Assembly: GCA_964607865.1 (NCBI GenBank)
Contig: CAZSLZ010000091.1
Coordinates: forward strand, 1-13,915
Length of the DNA: 13,915 bases
Direction: 5' to 3'
From: CAZSLZ01 sp964607865
GTDB lineage: Bacteria > Vulcanimicrobiota > JAJTBE01 > CAZSLZ01
Made by a program: the position numbers and the translations under genes
Notes under the pieces: generated by a model
Database searches by the model: none
Told to the model about the DNA's origin: nothing
The model's input: only the letters and a program-made list of their open reading frames with translations
In this document: in pieces, positions 1 through 7,117 of the stretch
Layout: each line of letters begins with the position of its first letter
Numbering within the stretch: the first letter of the stretch is position 1

Positions 1-63
1 ATTATCAATAAACTGATCCAGGTCGTCGCTATCCACGTCATCCAGCGGAAACAGCGGTTCCAT
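1..63 (-). CDS. Partial hypothetical protein, N-terminal 21 residues only
   Basis: An ATG at 63-61 is preceded by a strong ribosome site (GGAGG, about nine bases upstream), and the frame stays open to the window edge. The visible protein begins MEPLFPLDDVDSDDLDQFID and is strongly acidic. The start lies inside the end of the upstream membrane-protein gene, whose stop is at 38, so the two genes overlap by 26 bases in different frames and are probably translationally coupled. No family can be recognised from 21 residues. The ribosome site and the fit at the end of a compact operon are the only support. Confidence 0.6.
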   Translation of the reverse strand, partial: MEPLFPLDDVDSDDLDQFIDN

Positions 64-553
64 GAATTTTTTCCTCCGATATGGGTTTTATTTTTTCCCT
101 GTTGCCCCCCCGCATAAGCAGAAACACCCCCCGAAACCGGTCGAACCGGTCGGGGTTGGACGAGGGGCTCAAATAAACCCCGTTATTATCCATGGTAAAA
201 CCGCGAAAACGGGACCAGGGATAAACTTTCCGATATATAATTCTATCGACAATAAATTTTTCCTCTGTAAAGGTATATTCCGAGGGCATAAAAAAGGAAG
301 TGTTGCTGATTACAAAAAAAGCAAACACAAAAACAGGGACCAACGGATTATCAAAAAAATACAAAGACCCCAGGCTTACCAGCAGGTAGAAAATCACCAC
401 AAAAACCGATAAAACCGGCTTTCTTTTTAATGGATACTCATTTATTTTCAGAAGGACTTTTTCGTCATCTCCAATTGTTACACTATTCCTGGTAACCCAT
501 GCCCGGGAATTCTCTTCTGGTTTCTGGTTCTTTTTTTTGTCTGTCTTACTCAT
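38..553 (-). CDS. Two-helix membrane protein with PH-like C-terminal tail
   Basis: The protein has 171 residues. Residues 1-45 are charged, hydrophilic and probably cytoplasmic. Two hydrophobic helices follow at about 47-66 and 70-88, separated by a short turn (FFDNPL). Residues 91-148 form a strand-rich tail (SEYTFTEEKFIVDR, then YPWSRFRGFTMDNNGVYLSP and a DRFRGVFLLM end). Two membrane helices followed by a short beta tail resemble bacterial PH-domain (DUF304/bPH_2-like) membrane proteins. That is a family impression, and no catalytic motif is visible. The ATG has only a weak, distant ribosome site. It lies nine bases after the stop of the upstream paralog, so translation is probably coupled. 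Its role is unknown; the context suggests a membrane complex with the two paralogs. Confidence 0.8.
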   Translation of the reverse strand: MSKTDKKKNQKPEENSRAWVTRNSVTIGDDEKVLLKINEYPLKRKPVLSVFVVIFYLLVSLGSLYFFDNPLVPVFVFAFFVISNTSFFMPSEYTFTEEKFIVDRIIYRKVYPWSRFRGFTMDNNGVYLSPSSNPDRFDRFRGVFLLMRGGNREKIKPISEEKIHGTAVSAG

Positions 554-562
554 TTTCAGTGT

Positions 563-1390
563 TTATTCCTGCGGTTTGAGATACTTTTTTAAAAAATATA
601 TAATATTTGAAATCAGAATCAGAATTACTACAAACAGATGCACAAATGATTGGGCGTCCATCCCCGACGTGGCAAGCCCTTTTATGCCAATCAGCTTTTC
701 ATATTCTGCAGCGCCTTTTAAACCGCCCAGAATTCCCACAATCTGTCCCGAATCGATATAAATATAATACTGGGGCACACTAACCGCAGTGGAGCCTCCT
801 CCCATGGGGATATTATACTGGGTACTCACCACCTGGACATAACCATCAAAAGATGCATTACTGCTGGATGTGAAAAAGAAATCAATATCCTTGGCGTTTT
901 TCACCTGGTTCATCATAACCAGATCCGTTATTGGGGTACCATAAACATCGGTGTTATAAAGCCCCCTGACATTCTGGCAGATTTGAAGCATCATTACCTG
1001 GTTTCCGGGTTTATAACCCAGCAATGCATAATCGATGCCATATTCCTTATTGTAAAGAGGGGTGATTTTTCGAAGTACATTCTGGGCAATATTATTGCCC
1101 TCGGGGCGGGTCGAAGTGATAAAAACCTTATGGTTTTTCCTGAATACATGATGAAGAAATGCTATAGTCTGGGCATCGCATTCGGTGCGGGTGGAATTTG
1201 TGTAATCGAACCCCATCCATATAATACTTTCATCGGGCAATTCCTCGACATAATTATATATATCTTCCACGGGTTTGGTCACCTGAACATCCATACCCAC
1301 GGGAAACAACAGTGGTAAAATTACCGCCAGGATCACCGCCAGATATATCAACCTGCGGTCGATATTTTCTATTTTATCCAGAAACTTCAA
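563..1390 (-). CDS. Membrane-anchored protein of unrecognised family, paralog 2 of a tandem pair
   Basis: The protein has 275 residues and starts at TTG (1390-1388) with a GGAG ribosome site seven bases upstream. A membrane helix at about 13-32 and a second at about 248-267 bracket a domain of roughly 215 residues, predicted to sit on one side of the membrane. Prominent motifs are WMGFDY followed by TRTECD near residues 58-72, LLGYKPGNQ, YGTPITDL, GGGSTAVSVPQYY, and GILGGLKGAAEYE just before the second helix. The Gly-rich end and alternating hydrophobic strands suggest an alpha/beta fold, but I recognise no named family or active site. The upstream gene encodes a close paralog of equal length ending 23 bases before this start. 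The gene is certain; its function is not known. Confidence 0.85.
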   Translation of the reverse strand: MKFLDKIENIDRRLIYLAVILAVILPLLFPVGMDVQVTKPVEDIYNYVEELPDESIIWMGFDYTNSTRTECDAQTIAFLHHVFRKNHKVFITSTRPEGNNIAQNVLRKITPLYNKEYGIDYALLGYKPGNQVMMLQICQNVRGLYNTDVYGTPITDLVMMNQVKNAKDIDFFFTSSSNASFDGYVQVVSTQYNIPMGGGSTAVSVPQYYIYIDSGQIVGILGGLKGAAEYEKLIGIKGLATSGMDAQSFVHLFVVILILISNIIYFLKKYLKPQE

Positions 1391-1413
1391 TTAATTTCTC
1401 CGAATATTACTTA

Positions 1414-2241
1414 TTAAACCTTCGGGGCTGGAGAGGTGAATTTCTTATAAAAATATATTCCATTGGAAAGTAAAATAAGGCAAACTATAAATAAATGCAC
1501 GAAAGACTGGGCATTCATTCCTGCCAAGGCCATTCCCTTCTCGCCTATAAGAGTTTCATACTCGGCCGCCCCTTTCAACCCCCCCAGAATGCCAATTGCC
1601 TGGCCGGAATTGATATAAACATAATATTTCGGTACACTCACAGCTGTGGAACCCCCAGCCATTGGAATTCCATACTGGGTGTTTACCACCTGGACGTAAT
1701 AATCAAAAGAAGCGTTATCAGATGTAGTAAAAAGAAAGTCAATATCATCGGCATTTTTAATATCATTCATAACCGGAAGGTCTGTAATGGGGGTACCATA
1801 GGCATCAGTATTGAAAATTCCTCTGATATTCTTGCAAACCTGGAGCATCATTGCCTGGTTACCAGGCTTATAACCAAGTATTGCATAGTCCTCACCATAA
1901 ATCTTGTTTTCTTCATCGGCAATTCTTTTTACAATATTCTTGGAGATTCCGTTTCCATCAGCAATAGTGGATGTAAAGAAAAGTCTATGGTTTTTCCTGA
2001 AAGCATGCCTTAAAAATGCGATAGCCTGAGAGTCACATTCGGTGCGGGTAGTGGCATGATAGTCAAACCCCATCCATATAACACTGGCCTCTGGCATGCT
2101 TTCAATAAAATCATAGATATTTTGAACCGGCCTGGTTACTTTTACGGGCATATCAATCTTCACTAATAACGGAATAGTTACAGCCAGAAATACCAGCACA
2201 AATATTATCCGCCTGTTAAGATTCTCCAGTTTTTCTATCAA
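1414..2241 (-). CDS. Membrane-anchored protein of unrecognised family, paralog 1 of a tandem pair
   Basis: The frame is open from a TTG at 2274, but a clear ribosome site (AGAAGGAG at 2256-2249) lies inside that extension and points to the TTG at 2241-2239. That start gives 275 residues, the same length as the downstream paralog, and the first residues (IEKLENLNRR) align with its KIENIDRR. By eye the two proteins share well over half of their residues along the whole length, including WMGFDY, TRTECD, LGYKPGNQ, YGTPITDL, GGSTAVSVP, GILGGLKGAAEYE and the AQSFVHLF lead into the last helix. Membrane helices lie at about 12-32 and 248-266. The gene heads the leftmost minus-strand operon. Retention of both copies with the same motifs suggests a hetero-oligomer or two specialised subunits; this is inference. 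Confidence 0.85.
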   Translation of the reverse strand: MIEKLENLNRRIIFVLVFLAVTIPLLVKIDMPVKVTRPVQNIYDFIESMPEASVIWMGFDYHATTRTECDSQAIAFLRHAFRKNHRLFFTSTIADGNGISKNIVKRIADEENKIYGEDYAILGYKPGNQAMMLQVCKNIRGIFNTDAYGTPITDLPVMNDIKNADDIDFLFTTSDNASFDYYVQVVNTQYGIPMAGGSTAVSVPKYYVYINSGQAIGILGGLKGAAEYETLIGEKGMALAGMNAQSFVHLFIVCLILLSNGIYFYKKFTSPAPKV

Positions 2242-2248
2242 GTTTATG

Positions 2249-2256
2249 CTCCTTCT
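2249..2256 (-). promoter_or_regulatory. Ribosome binding site that fixes the paralog 1 start
   Basis: AGAAGGAG on the minus strand lies seven bases before the TTG at 2241. It falls inside the longer open frame from 2274, which has no comparable site. Choosing the internal TTG also equalises the lengths of the two paralogs. Confidence 0.75.
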
Positions 2257-2281
2257 AATGAATATAACTTTCAAACACTCA

Positions 2282-2310
2282 ATCTAACAACAGGATTACT
2301 TATCTGACAA
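2282..2310 (-). promoter_or_regulatory. Weak candidate promoter for the leftmost operon
   Basis: On the minus strand, TTGTCA at 2310-2305 is followed after 17 bases by TTAGAT at 2287-2282. The -35 matches the vegetative consensus at five of six positions, but the -10 matches at only three. An alternative pairing, TTGTTA with TATATT 18 bases later, sits closer to the gene. The 2242-2504 interval must hold a promoter if the upstream hairpin terminates, but which sequence is used cannot be decided by reading. Confidence 0.2.
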
Positions 2311-2404
2311 ATCCATCTTAGTTAACCTGCTGTCGAATTTTTCCTATCCTGCCATATTAATATTCCGTAACCCGGAAAAACATTGGCAACATTCTGATAA
2401 AGAA

Positions 2405-2436
2405 TTAAATAAAAAAGTGGGCATAATGCTCACTCT
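2405..2436 (-). terminator. Probable rho-independent terminator after the transglutaminase-fold gene
   Basis: On the minus strand, AGTGAGC (2434-2428), a five-base loop and GCCCACT (2422-2416) form a seven-base-pair stem with one C-A mismatch. The stem runs directly into TTTTTT and then ATTT. It lies about 70 bases past the stop at 2505. The mismatch lowers confidence, but the position and T-run fit a terminator. Confidence 0.5.
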
Positions 2437-2455
2437 TATTATTTTGCATAAGCGC

Positions 2456-2472
2456 CCCAAAGATCCTTTGGG
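2456..2472. repeat. Short perfect inverted repeat between operons
   Basis: CCCAAAG and CTTTGGG are separated by three bases (ATC on the plus strand). The repeat lies between the transglutaminase-fold stop and the terminator hairpin. It has no adjoining T-run on the minus strand, so it is more likely a 3'-end stabilising hairpin or a protein site than a terminator. The rest of 2242-2504 holds no convincing gene. Confidence 0.4.
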
Positions 2473-2504
2473 TTATCAGATTTTTTCCATTTTTTATATT
2501 GGGC

Positions 2505-4886
2505 TTAAAATTTCAATTCACTTTCTTTTAATTCCAACTCAACTTCCTGACTCTCAAAATTAACTTTTACCACTTTACCGGTCTGTTTTTCCAGCCAGAA
2601 TACTATATCGTTGTCGGTTTCAACCCTGAAAGCATCCACAATGCGGTCGCCCACCTCCACAGCTTCAAACTTTTTCACCTGAGCCTCAAGGGTTTTCATG
2701 GTGAGAGTTTCAGGTATAAAAATAGAAAATTCATATAATTTGCCTATGGCAGGGTCGGGAAATTGCCCAAAAATAAGAGGCCAGAGAGTAAGAATATGGG
2801 TATCTACCATATAAACACCCCGGGAAACGGGAATCTTACGCCGGAAACTTTCCAGGTTGGTTTCCACATCCTGAATTATGATTCCATCTTTTATTTCATA
2901 ACTGTGTTTTTCAAAACGTTCACCACTGGCGAGGATTTTTTCATATCGAAGAGGTAACCCCTGGGGGGTCATCCAATAAGTAGCATCAATATCTATGGTC
3001 CTGCCGGCAATATCCAGCGATGAAGACAGTTTCATAAAATATGCTTCCTGATCATTAAATATTCCAACCTGTTCAACTATAGCCTTTTCCTCACCCAGAA
3101 CAGTGGGGCCACTTCGCAAAAGAAAAGTTTTTTCCTCGCCTACGGGCCATATCAATTCCCTGTTAAAATAAGTTACACGCTCTTTAGGCCTGGGCTTGAA
3201 GTCCACAACATCTACCGACAGTTTCCAAATCTCGCCGCCGGTGAATAAACGAACATGGCTGGCATTCAACTTGCCTGCTTCGTTGAAAGTGGGATCCATG
3301 GGAACCCATCCGGTTTCAGGGATATATACCTCATACCAGTAATGGGGAATAAAACTGCCCTCTGAGAAAATCAAGCCACCCACCTTCCGCGAAGGAATAT
3401 CCAGGGTCCGGCAAAGAGCAATGGCCAGATGCGCCTTGCTTTCACTATTCCCCTGTTCGTTCATCAATGTCATCAATGCCGAGGGTAAAGCTATGCCGTT
3501 GGGAATATTACTGGAAACCCAGGCGTTAATCTTTTTCACAGCTTCCCACATATGCTTCGATTTATGCGCTGCTTCCAAACCTTTATTATGAATAAAATCA
3601 TTGTCAGCTTCAATTCCAATTTCAGGCTCAAGATATTTTAAAACCTCGGCGGGCATGTCCACTTTCACCGGGTATGCAGGGGGGTTTTCTATTTCCAGGT
3701 TTGTAGTCTGAACCACAAATTTTCCTTCCACCAGGTTTCGGGTTTCAACCTGTTCCTTTTCAACAACTTCTTTTTCTATAACAACTTCTTTTACATCTTC
3801 TTCAATTACAGTTTCATCTTCGATTTTTTCTTCTTTTACTGTAACTTCTTCTATAATATCTTCTTCTTTTTCTTCCACAAAAGTTATGGGAAGAAATTCC
3901 TGTTTAAAACCGGGTTGTTCGATATTCAGGTTTTCAAACCCACGGCCTTCGAGTTTAAGCAGAATTTCCATATAATTTATCTTTTCCACATTGGGGAAAA
4001 ACATATTGGACCGGCCCACCCGGTTTTTCCAAATATTGACTCCCTCTGCCTGATTCAGTTTTTCCTCCACATCAGCATTGGTCAGAATAAAAGTCAGTCC
4101 GCCGCCGGGCTCCTGCATTTTATATATTTTACCGTTTCTGTCAGCCCAGATATGAAAAAGGGGCTGTTCCTGAAAATCCTTTAACAGATAGCGAATTGTA
4201 CTAATTTGTTTTCCGTTAAATTTGATCTTTTCATCCCCTGTTTTTTTCAGGTTCATATTTCCCTGATACTGCAGAACCGGATCGTAAACAAAATCTTTCC
4301 GGTTTTCGCCGGTTTTAACCAGAAGCCAGTAGTGTTCCATCATGGTATCAATTCTGCCCCACAGGTTGTTCATATATATATCGGGGTGAAGTTGGGGCTC
4401 GAGGGAAATAATATTATTTCTTTCCCCCACTGGGGTCAGGTTCCCCTGGTAAATCAACGAATCAGAAATAATGCAATCCACTCCGGTTTCAATTTCGCCA
4501 TGTTTCTGGGTGGAGGCAAAATGGGTGGGTTTTAAATCCTTTTCCCTTATTGTCATTTCCGAAGCAATACTAATCTGCTGAATATTACCCATGCCTATTT
4601 TAAGTTTGCTTACCGATTCTATATTGAAAAAGCCTTCACCAGCAAGAGCCATTTTTTTCGCAACAAAAAATTTGGAATAACCAACTATTTGATCCTGCCA
4701 GGAAATAAGATAACGAAAGTTCTGTCCCGAATGAACCCCTGTAGAGTTTTCTGTTACTGGTTTTTTATCGGAACTTTTTTCTTTACTGGCTCCGCTCTCC
4801 TGAGCAAAAACAAAGCCCGTAAAAAATATAAAAATTATAACCATTACAAAAGCTATAATATTAATTTTCTTCGAATAAAAATTCAT
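2505..4886 (-). CDS. Secreted transglutaminase-fold protein with Ser at the nucleophile position
   Basis: The protein has 793 residues and an ATG start with AGGAG seven bases upstream. Residues 1-28 are a signal peptide (cleavage probably after FVFA). Residues about 55-270 form a beta-rich, DUF3108-like domain (FRYLISWQDQIVGYSKF; later FHIWADRNGKIYKM). Residues 338-381 are a Glu/Val/Lys-rich linker. Residues about 445-540 match a transglutaminase core: GNSESKAHLAIALCR, then IPSRKVGG, PHYWYEVYIPETGWVPMDPT. The expected triad is Cys-His-Asp, but here the positions are Ser481 (codon AGT), His515 and Asp531. Residues 580-793 are a second beta domain ending FWLEKQTGKVVKV, resembling the N-terminal one. 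It is probably exported and acts in the envelope as a peptidase-like or binding protein. The Ser may abolish transglutaminase/protease chemistry. The gene lies 23 bases after the deacetylase gene. Confidence 0.85.
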   Translation of the reverse strand: MNFYSKKINIIAFVMVIIFIFFTGFVFAQESGASKEKSSDKKPVTENSTGVHSGQNFRYLISWQDQIVGYSKFFVAKKMALAGEGFFNIESVSKLKIGMGNIQQISIASEMTIREKDLKPTHFASTQKHGEIETGVDCIISDSLIYQGNLTPVGERNNIISLEPQLHPDIYMNNLWGRIDTMMEHYWLLVKTGENRKDFVYDPVLQYQGNMNLKKTGDEKIKFNGKQISTIRYLLKDFQEQPLFHIWADRNGKIYKMQEPGGGLTFILTNADVEEKLNQAEGVNIWKNRVGRSNMFFPNVEKINYMEILLKLEGRGFENLNIEQPGFKQEFLPITFVEEKEEDIIEEVTVKEEKIEDETVIEEDVKEVVIEKEVVEKEQVETRNLVEGKFVVQTTNLEIENPPAYPVKVDMPAEVLKYLEPEIGIEADNDFIHNKGLEAAHKSKHMWEAVKKINAWVSSNIPNGIALPSALMTLMNEQGNSESKAHLAIALCRTLDIPSRKVGGLIFSEGSFIPHYWYEVYIPETGWVPMDPTFNEAGKLNASHVRLFTGGEIWKLSVDVVDFKPRPKERVTYFNRELIWPVGEEKTFLLRSGPTVLGEEKAIVEQVGIFNDQEAYFMKLSSSLDIAGRTIDIDATYWMTPQGLPLRYEKILASGERFEKHSYEIKDGIIIQDVETNLESFRRKIPVSRGVYMVDTHILTLWPLIFGQFPDPAIGKLYEFSIFIPETLTMKTLEAQVKKFEAVEVGDRIVDAFRVETDNDIVFWLEKQTGKVVKVNFESQEVELELKESELKF

Positions 4887-4909
4887 CTGATTACTCCTGG
4901 TTGTATAAA

Positions 4910-5686
4910 CTATGGGTTAAATTGTCTTATTTCATTGTAACCGATAATTTTCACATTATTTTCATTTAAAAATTGCAAGGTTATAGGATGCTTCAAAAGC
5001 TCCAGCTCTTTCTGCCTCATATCGTTGTAAGAACTGAGTTTTCTCAATTTATCATCACAATATCCGGGATGACACATTATTTCCGTAGTCCCGTTGGCCA
5101 GATGCTCGACAATATCTCTTAATTTGAAAAGATTTATATTTTCTTCACCATAAAAACCATCCATGAAATGATCGTTGGTGGACAACCCCGCCTGCTGATA
5201 AAAATGCCGCTTCTGCTGCTCCAAAGCCCTCACCGCCAATTTATCCTCTCTTGCCAACTCCAGGATTACCTGTTCCACCCGTGAATCAAAAAAATGTAGA
5301 TGATGGTGGGAGTCGATATGAGATATTTTTAATCCTTTGGAAAGAGCCAATTCATATTGTCTTCCCACTTCTTTTCTTATATCTTCCAGGGCGGCATGCT
5401 CCTGGAAGAATTCTTTCCTTCTCCAGAAAACTCCCGCATCGTCCATCAGAGAAGGTACATCAGCTTTCTTACTCACCGGCTGGCCAAAAGTCAGGTTTAC
5501 ATGCAGCCCCACATCCAACCGGGGATATTTATTCAACAACTCCACAGCTTCATCAAGGCCAGGTAAATTTACCATAACCGAGGTTGATTTGACAACTCCG
5601 TAAAGATGAGCTTCAATAATACCCCTGTTAACTTCAGGCGTCAGGTTGAAATCATCTGCATGAAATACAGCATACTTAAATTTCAT
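4910..5686 (-). CDS. ChbG/HpnK (YdjC-like) family carbohydrate deacetylase
   Basis: The protein has 258 residues, about the usual length for the family. The metal-binding pattern is complete: HADDFN at residues 9-14, GLHVNLT with His62, DSHHHLH at 125-131, and MCHPGY with His206. Other family marks are STSVMVN near residue 34 and GQPV near 68. Members remove acetyl groups from N-acetylated sugars such as chitooligosaccharides, or act on hopanoid-linked N-acetylglucosamine. No hopanoid or chitobiose genes are nearby, so the substrate is unknown and I give no gene symbol. No signal peptide is visible, so it is probably cytoplasmic. The ATG has a modest GGAAG site. It sits between two secreted-protein genes, which suggests a link to envelope glycans; that is inference. 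Confidence 0.9.
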   Translation of the reverse strand: MKFKYAVFHADDFNLTPEVNRGIIEAHLYGVVKSTSVMVNLPGLDEAVELLNKYPRLDVGLHVNLTFGQPVSKKADVPSLMDDAGVFWRRKEFFQEHAALEDIRKEVGRQYELALSKGLKISHIDSHHHLHFFDSRVEQVILELAREDKLAVRALEQQKRHFYQQAGLSTNDHFMDGFYGEENINLFKLRDIVEHLANGTTEIMCHPGYCDDKLRKLSSYNDMRQKELELLKHPITLQFLNENNVKIIGYNEIRQFNP

Positions 5687-5760
5687 CTATTATCTTCCAA
5701 ATCCTAATTTTACGAGTTATGAAGTAATTTCCCCAAGAAGTTCAAACTCCTGCCATTTTT

Positions 5761-6585
5761 CTATTTTTTATAGGTCACCAGAATTTCGAGAACTTTATCT
5801 TTATGAATGTAAAAACCCACACCCAGGGAATTATACATGAGGCTGTTCTCTACTTCGCTGTATCGGTTTCCGTAGGTCTTGACAACTTTGTCTTTAGAAC
5901 TATCAATTCCTATGCCTTCAGGAGTCTGATACTTATAGGAATTTATCTGCAGGCCATGAACGATGCCGTCGCCAACCAGAATTTTCACAGCTTTATTTTC
6001 ATAATTATAGACAATAATTTTCTGGTTACCTTTAAGGGGCTCGGCAGATTTGGGTTCGCCCCAGTATTTCTTTACCCCTTCAATTTCCATGCCAATTTTG
6101 ATATTGCCGGCGCGCACACCGGGTACAATCATTTTATCACCCAGCAGAGTATCAGGAGTAGATTGAACTACCATAATGCGGGAGATATTGCCGCTTTTTT
6201 CGTTAAAAGCCAGCCCCAGTTCGCTGTAAACCAGGGAACCTGCATCGGTTTTAAGGTAATTCCCATAATGTTTGTTCAGCGCTGATACGGGCATTCCCAC
6301 CTTAACCCCCTGTTTGGTCTTATAATTCTGGAAATAAACCATAATCCCCTTGATATTTCTGGAATTATCCACAAGAATAGCAATCTTGCGTTGGGGAAAG
6401 TCAAAGAAACTGGGGTTGATGGTAGCCCTGTTTCCCAGCAGGTGTTCGTATTGGCTCAGGGGTTTTCCTATGAGGATGGGGCCTACTCTTTTGCCCCCAA
6501 CTATGTAATTGTCGCCGGCAAAAACCGGGGTTAATACCAGGCTGAATACAAATAAAATTAAAAACAATGTACCAAATTTTTTCAT
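5761..6585 (-). CDS. Secreted protein of four GxxxGxxxxxVxxxYG-type repeats
   Basis: The protein has 274 residues and an ATG start with AGGAG six bases upstream. Residues 1-23 are a signal peptide (hydrophobic core FLILFVFSLVLTPVFA). The mature part is built from two tandem halves, each with two units. The units begin near residues 36 (ILIGKPLSQYEHLLG), 93 (GVKVGMPVSALNKHYG), 161 (NIKIGMEIEGVKKYWG) and 224 (GIGIDSSKDKVVKTYG). Units 2 and 4 continue with a shared Y-(S/N)-(E/S)-L-G-(L/V)-(A/G)-F element and a closing strand. This resembles the repeats in CAP-associated and BamE-like secreted proteins, a similarity of pattern only. No catalytic residues are evident. It is likely an envelope-binding or structural protein. 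It precedes the deacetylase gene by 74 bases and follows the PilZ gene by 62 bases, with no clear terminator on either side. Confidence 0.8.
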   Translation of the reverse strand: MKKFGTLFLILFVFSLVLTPVFAGDNYIVGGKRVGPILIGKPLSQYEHLLGNRATINPSFFDFPQRKIAILVDNSRNIKGIMVYFQNYKTKQGVKVGMPVSALNKHYGNYLKTDAGSLVYSELGLAFNEKSGNISRIMVVQSTPDTLLGDKMIVPGVRAGNIKIGMEIEGVKKYWGEPKSAEPLKGNQKIIVYNYENKAVKILVGDGIVHGLQINSYKYQTPEGIGIDSSKDKVVKTYGNRYSEVENSLMYNSLGVGFYIHKDKVLEILVTYKK

Positions 6586-6647
6586 TTTCTACTCCTATTT
6601 CTACCAAGTAATTGTTTTAGTGACTTTTTTCCGTTAACTTATTTCTT

Positions 6648-6992
6648 TTACATTGAATATTTCTTTACGTAGTCGTCAATTTCTCTGTTTTCCTTATTAA
6701 ATTGTATTCCGCCCATATATTCAACCCCGAATTTGTATTCTTTCATCAAATCCATGTCCCGGGTCCAGACAATTTTGCCATCAACAAAAATTGTCTTGTT
6801 TTCATATAGCGAAAGCGACATTTCAACCTCTTCGCCCACACTCAGGGGACGTTGAGACATAATTTTCGCTCCGCCGGCGGAAATATCCACCAACAGGGCA
6901 GGTTCGGGCTGTTCCTGGTCAAACCGCAACTTGACTACACTTACCAGTGGAATACGCGCATATTTTCTACGTTCTTGAAAGTTCTTTCCCAT
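6648..6992 (-). CDS. Stand-alone PilZ domain protein (c-di-GMP receptor)
   Basis: The protein has 114 residues and is a single PilZ domain. The c-di-GMP-binding signature is present in both parts: RRKYAR at residues 8-13 (RxxxR arrangement) and DISAGG at 36-41 (DxSxxG). Beta strands follow to a VDGKIVWTRD strand and a short C-terminal helix. With both motifs intact it should bind c-di-GMP and act as a small cytoplasmic adaptor. The ATG has GGGAG six bases upstream. A consensus TATAAT lies 34 bases before the start, so it may have its own promoter just after the pilin operon terminator. Its nearness to minor pilins fits regulation of pilus function or motility; the partner is not shown. Confidence 0.9.
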   Translation of the reverse strand: MGKNFQERRKYARIPLVSVVKLRFDQEQPEPALLVDISAGGAKIMSQRPLSVGEEVEMSLSLYENKTIFVDGKIVWTRDMDLMKEYKFGVEYMGGIQFNKENREIDDYVKKYSM

Positions 6993-7025
6993 AATTTTCT
7001 CCCTGTTTTTTTGCTTAGTATTTCA

Positions 7026-7031
7026 ATTATA
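7026..7031 (-). promoter_or_regulatory. Consensus -10 box upstream of the PilZ gene
   Basis: TATAAT is read on the minus strand at 7031-7026, giving a leader of roughly 25-30 bases that includes the ribosome site. It follows the terminator at 7060-7088. No good -35 hexamer lies 16-18 bases upstream, so strength and sigma factor are uncertain. Confidence 0.4.
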
Positions 7032-7059
7032 AAATCTAAATTCCTTTGATTGATAAAAA

Positions 7060-7088
7060 TTGAAAATAAAGGCTGATTGACAGCCTCA
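7060..7088 (-). terminator. Rho-independent terminator of the minor-pilin operon
   Basis: On the minus strand, AGGCTG (7086-7081), a five-base loop and CAGCCT (7075-7070) form a perfect six-base-pair stem followed by TTATTTT. It lies about 30 bases after the PilX-like stop at 7118. Confidence 0.65.
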
Positions 7089-7117
7089 TACATACTTGAT
7101 ATTCACGGTTAACCCCA

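Noticed and set aside
62..412. Plus-strand open frame opposite the PH-like membrane protein
   Set aside because: It has no ribosome site and no domain, and lies opposite a gene with clear membrane helices and operon context.
2456..2472. CCCAAAG/CTTTGGG hairpin as the operon terminator
   Set aside because: On the minus strand it is followed by GCGCTTATGC, not a T-run. The better candidate is the hairpin at 2405-2436. On the plus strand no gene ends here.
3411..3413. Cys492 as the transglutaminase nucleophile
   Set aside because: It lies in the ALCR segment, eleven residues after the G-x-C position. Spacing to IPSR and to His515 matches family alignments only if Ser481 is at the nucleophile column.
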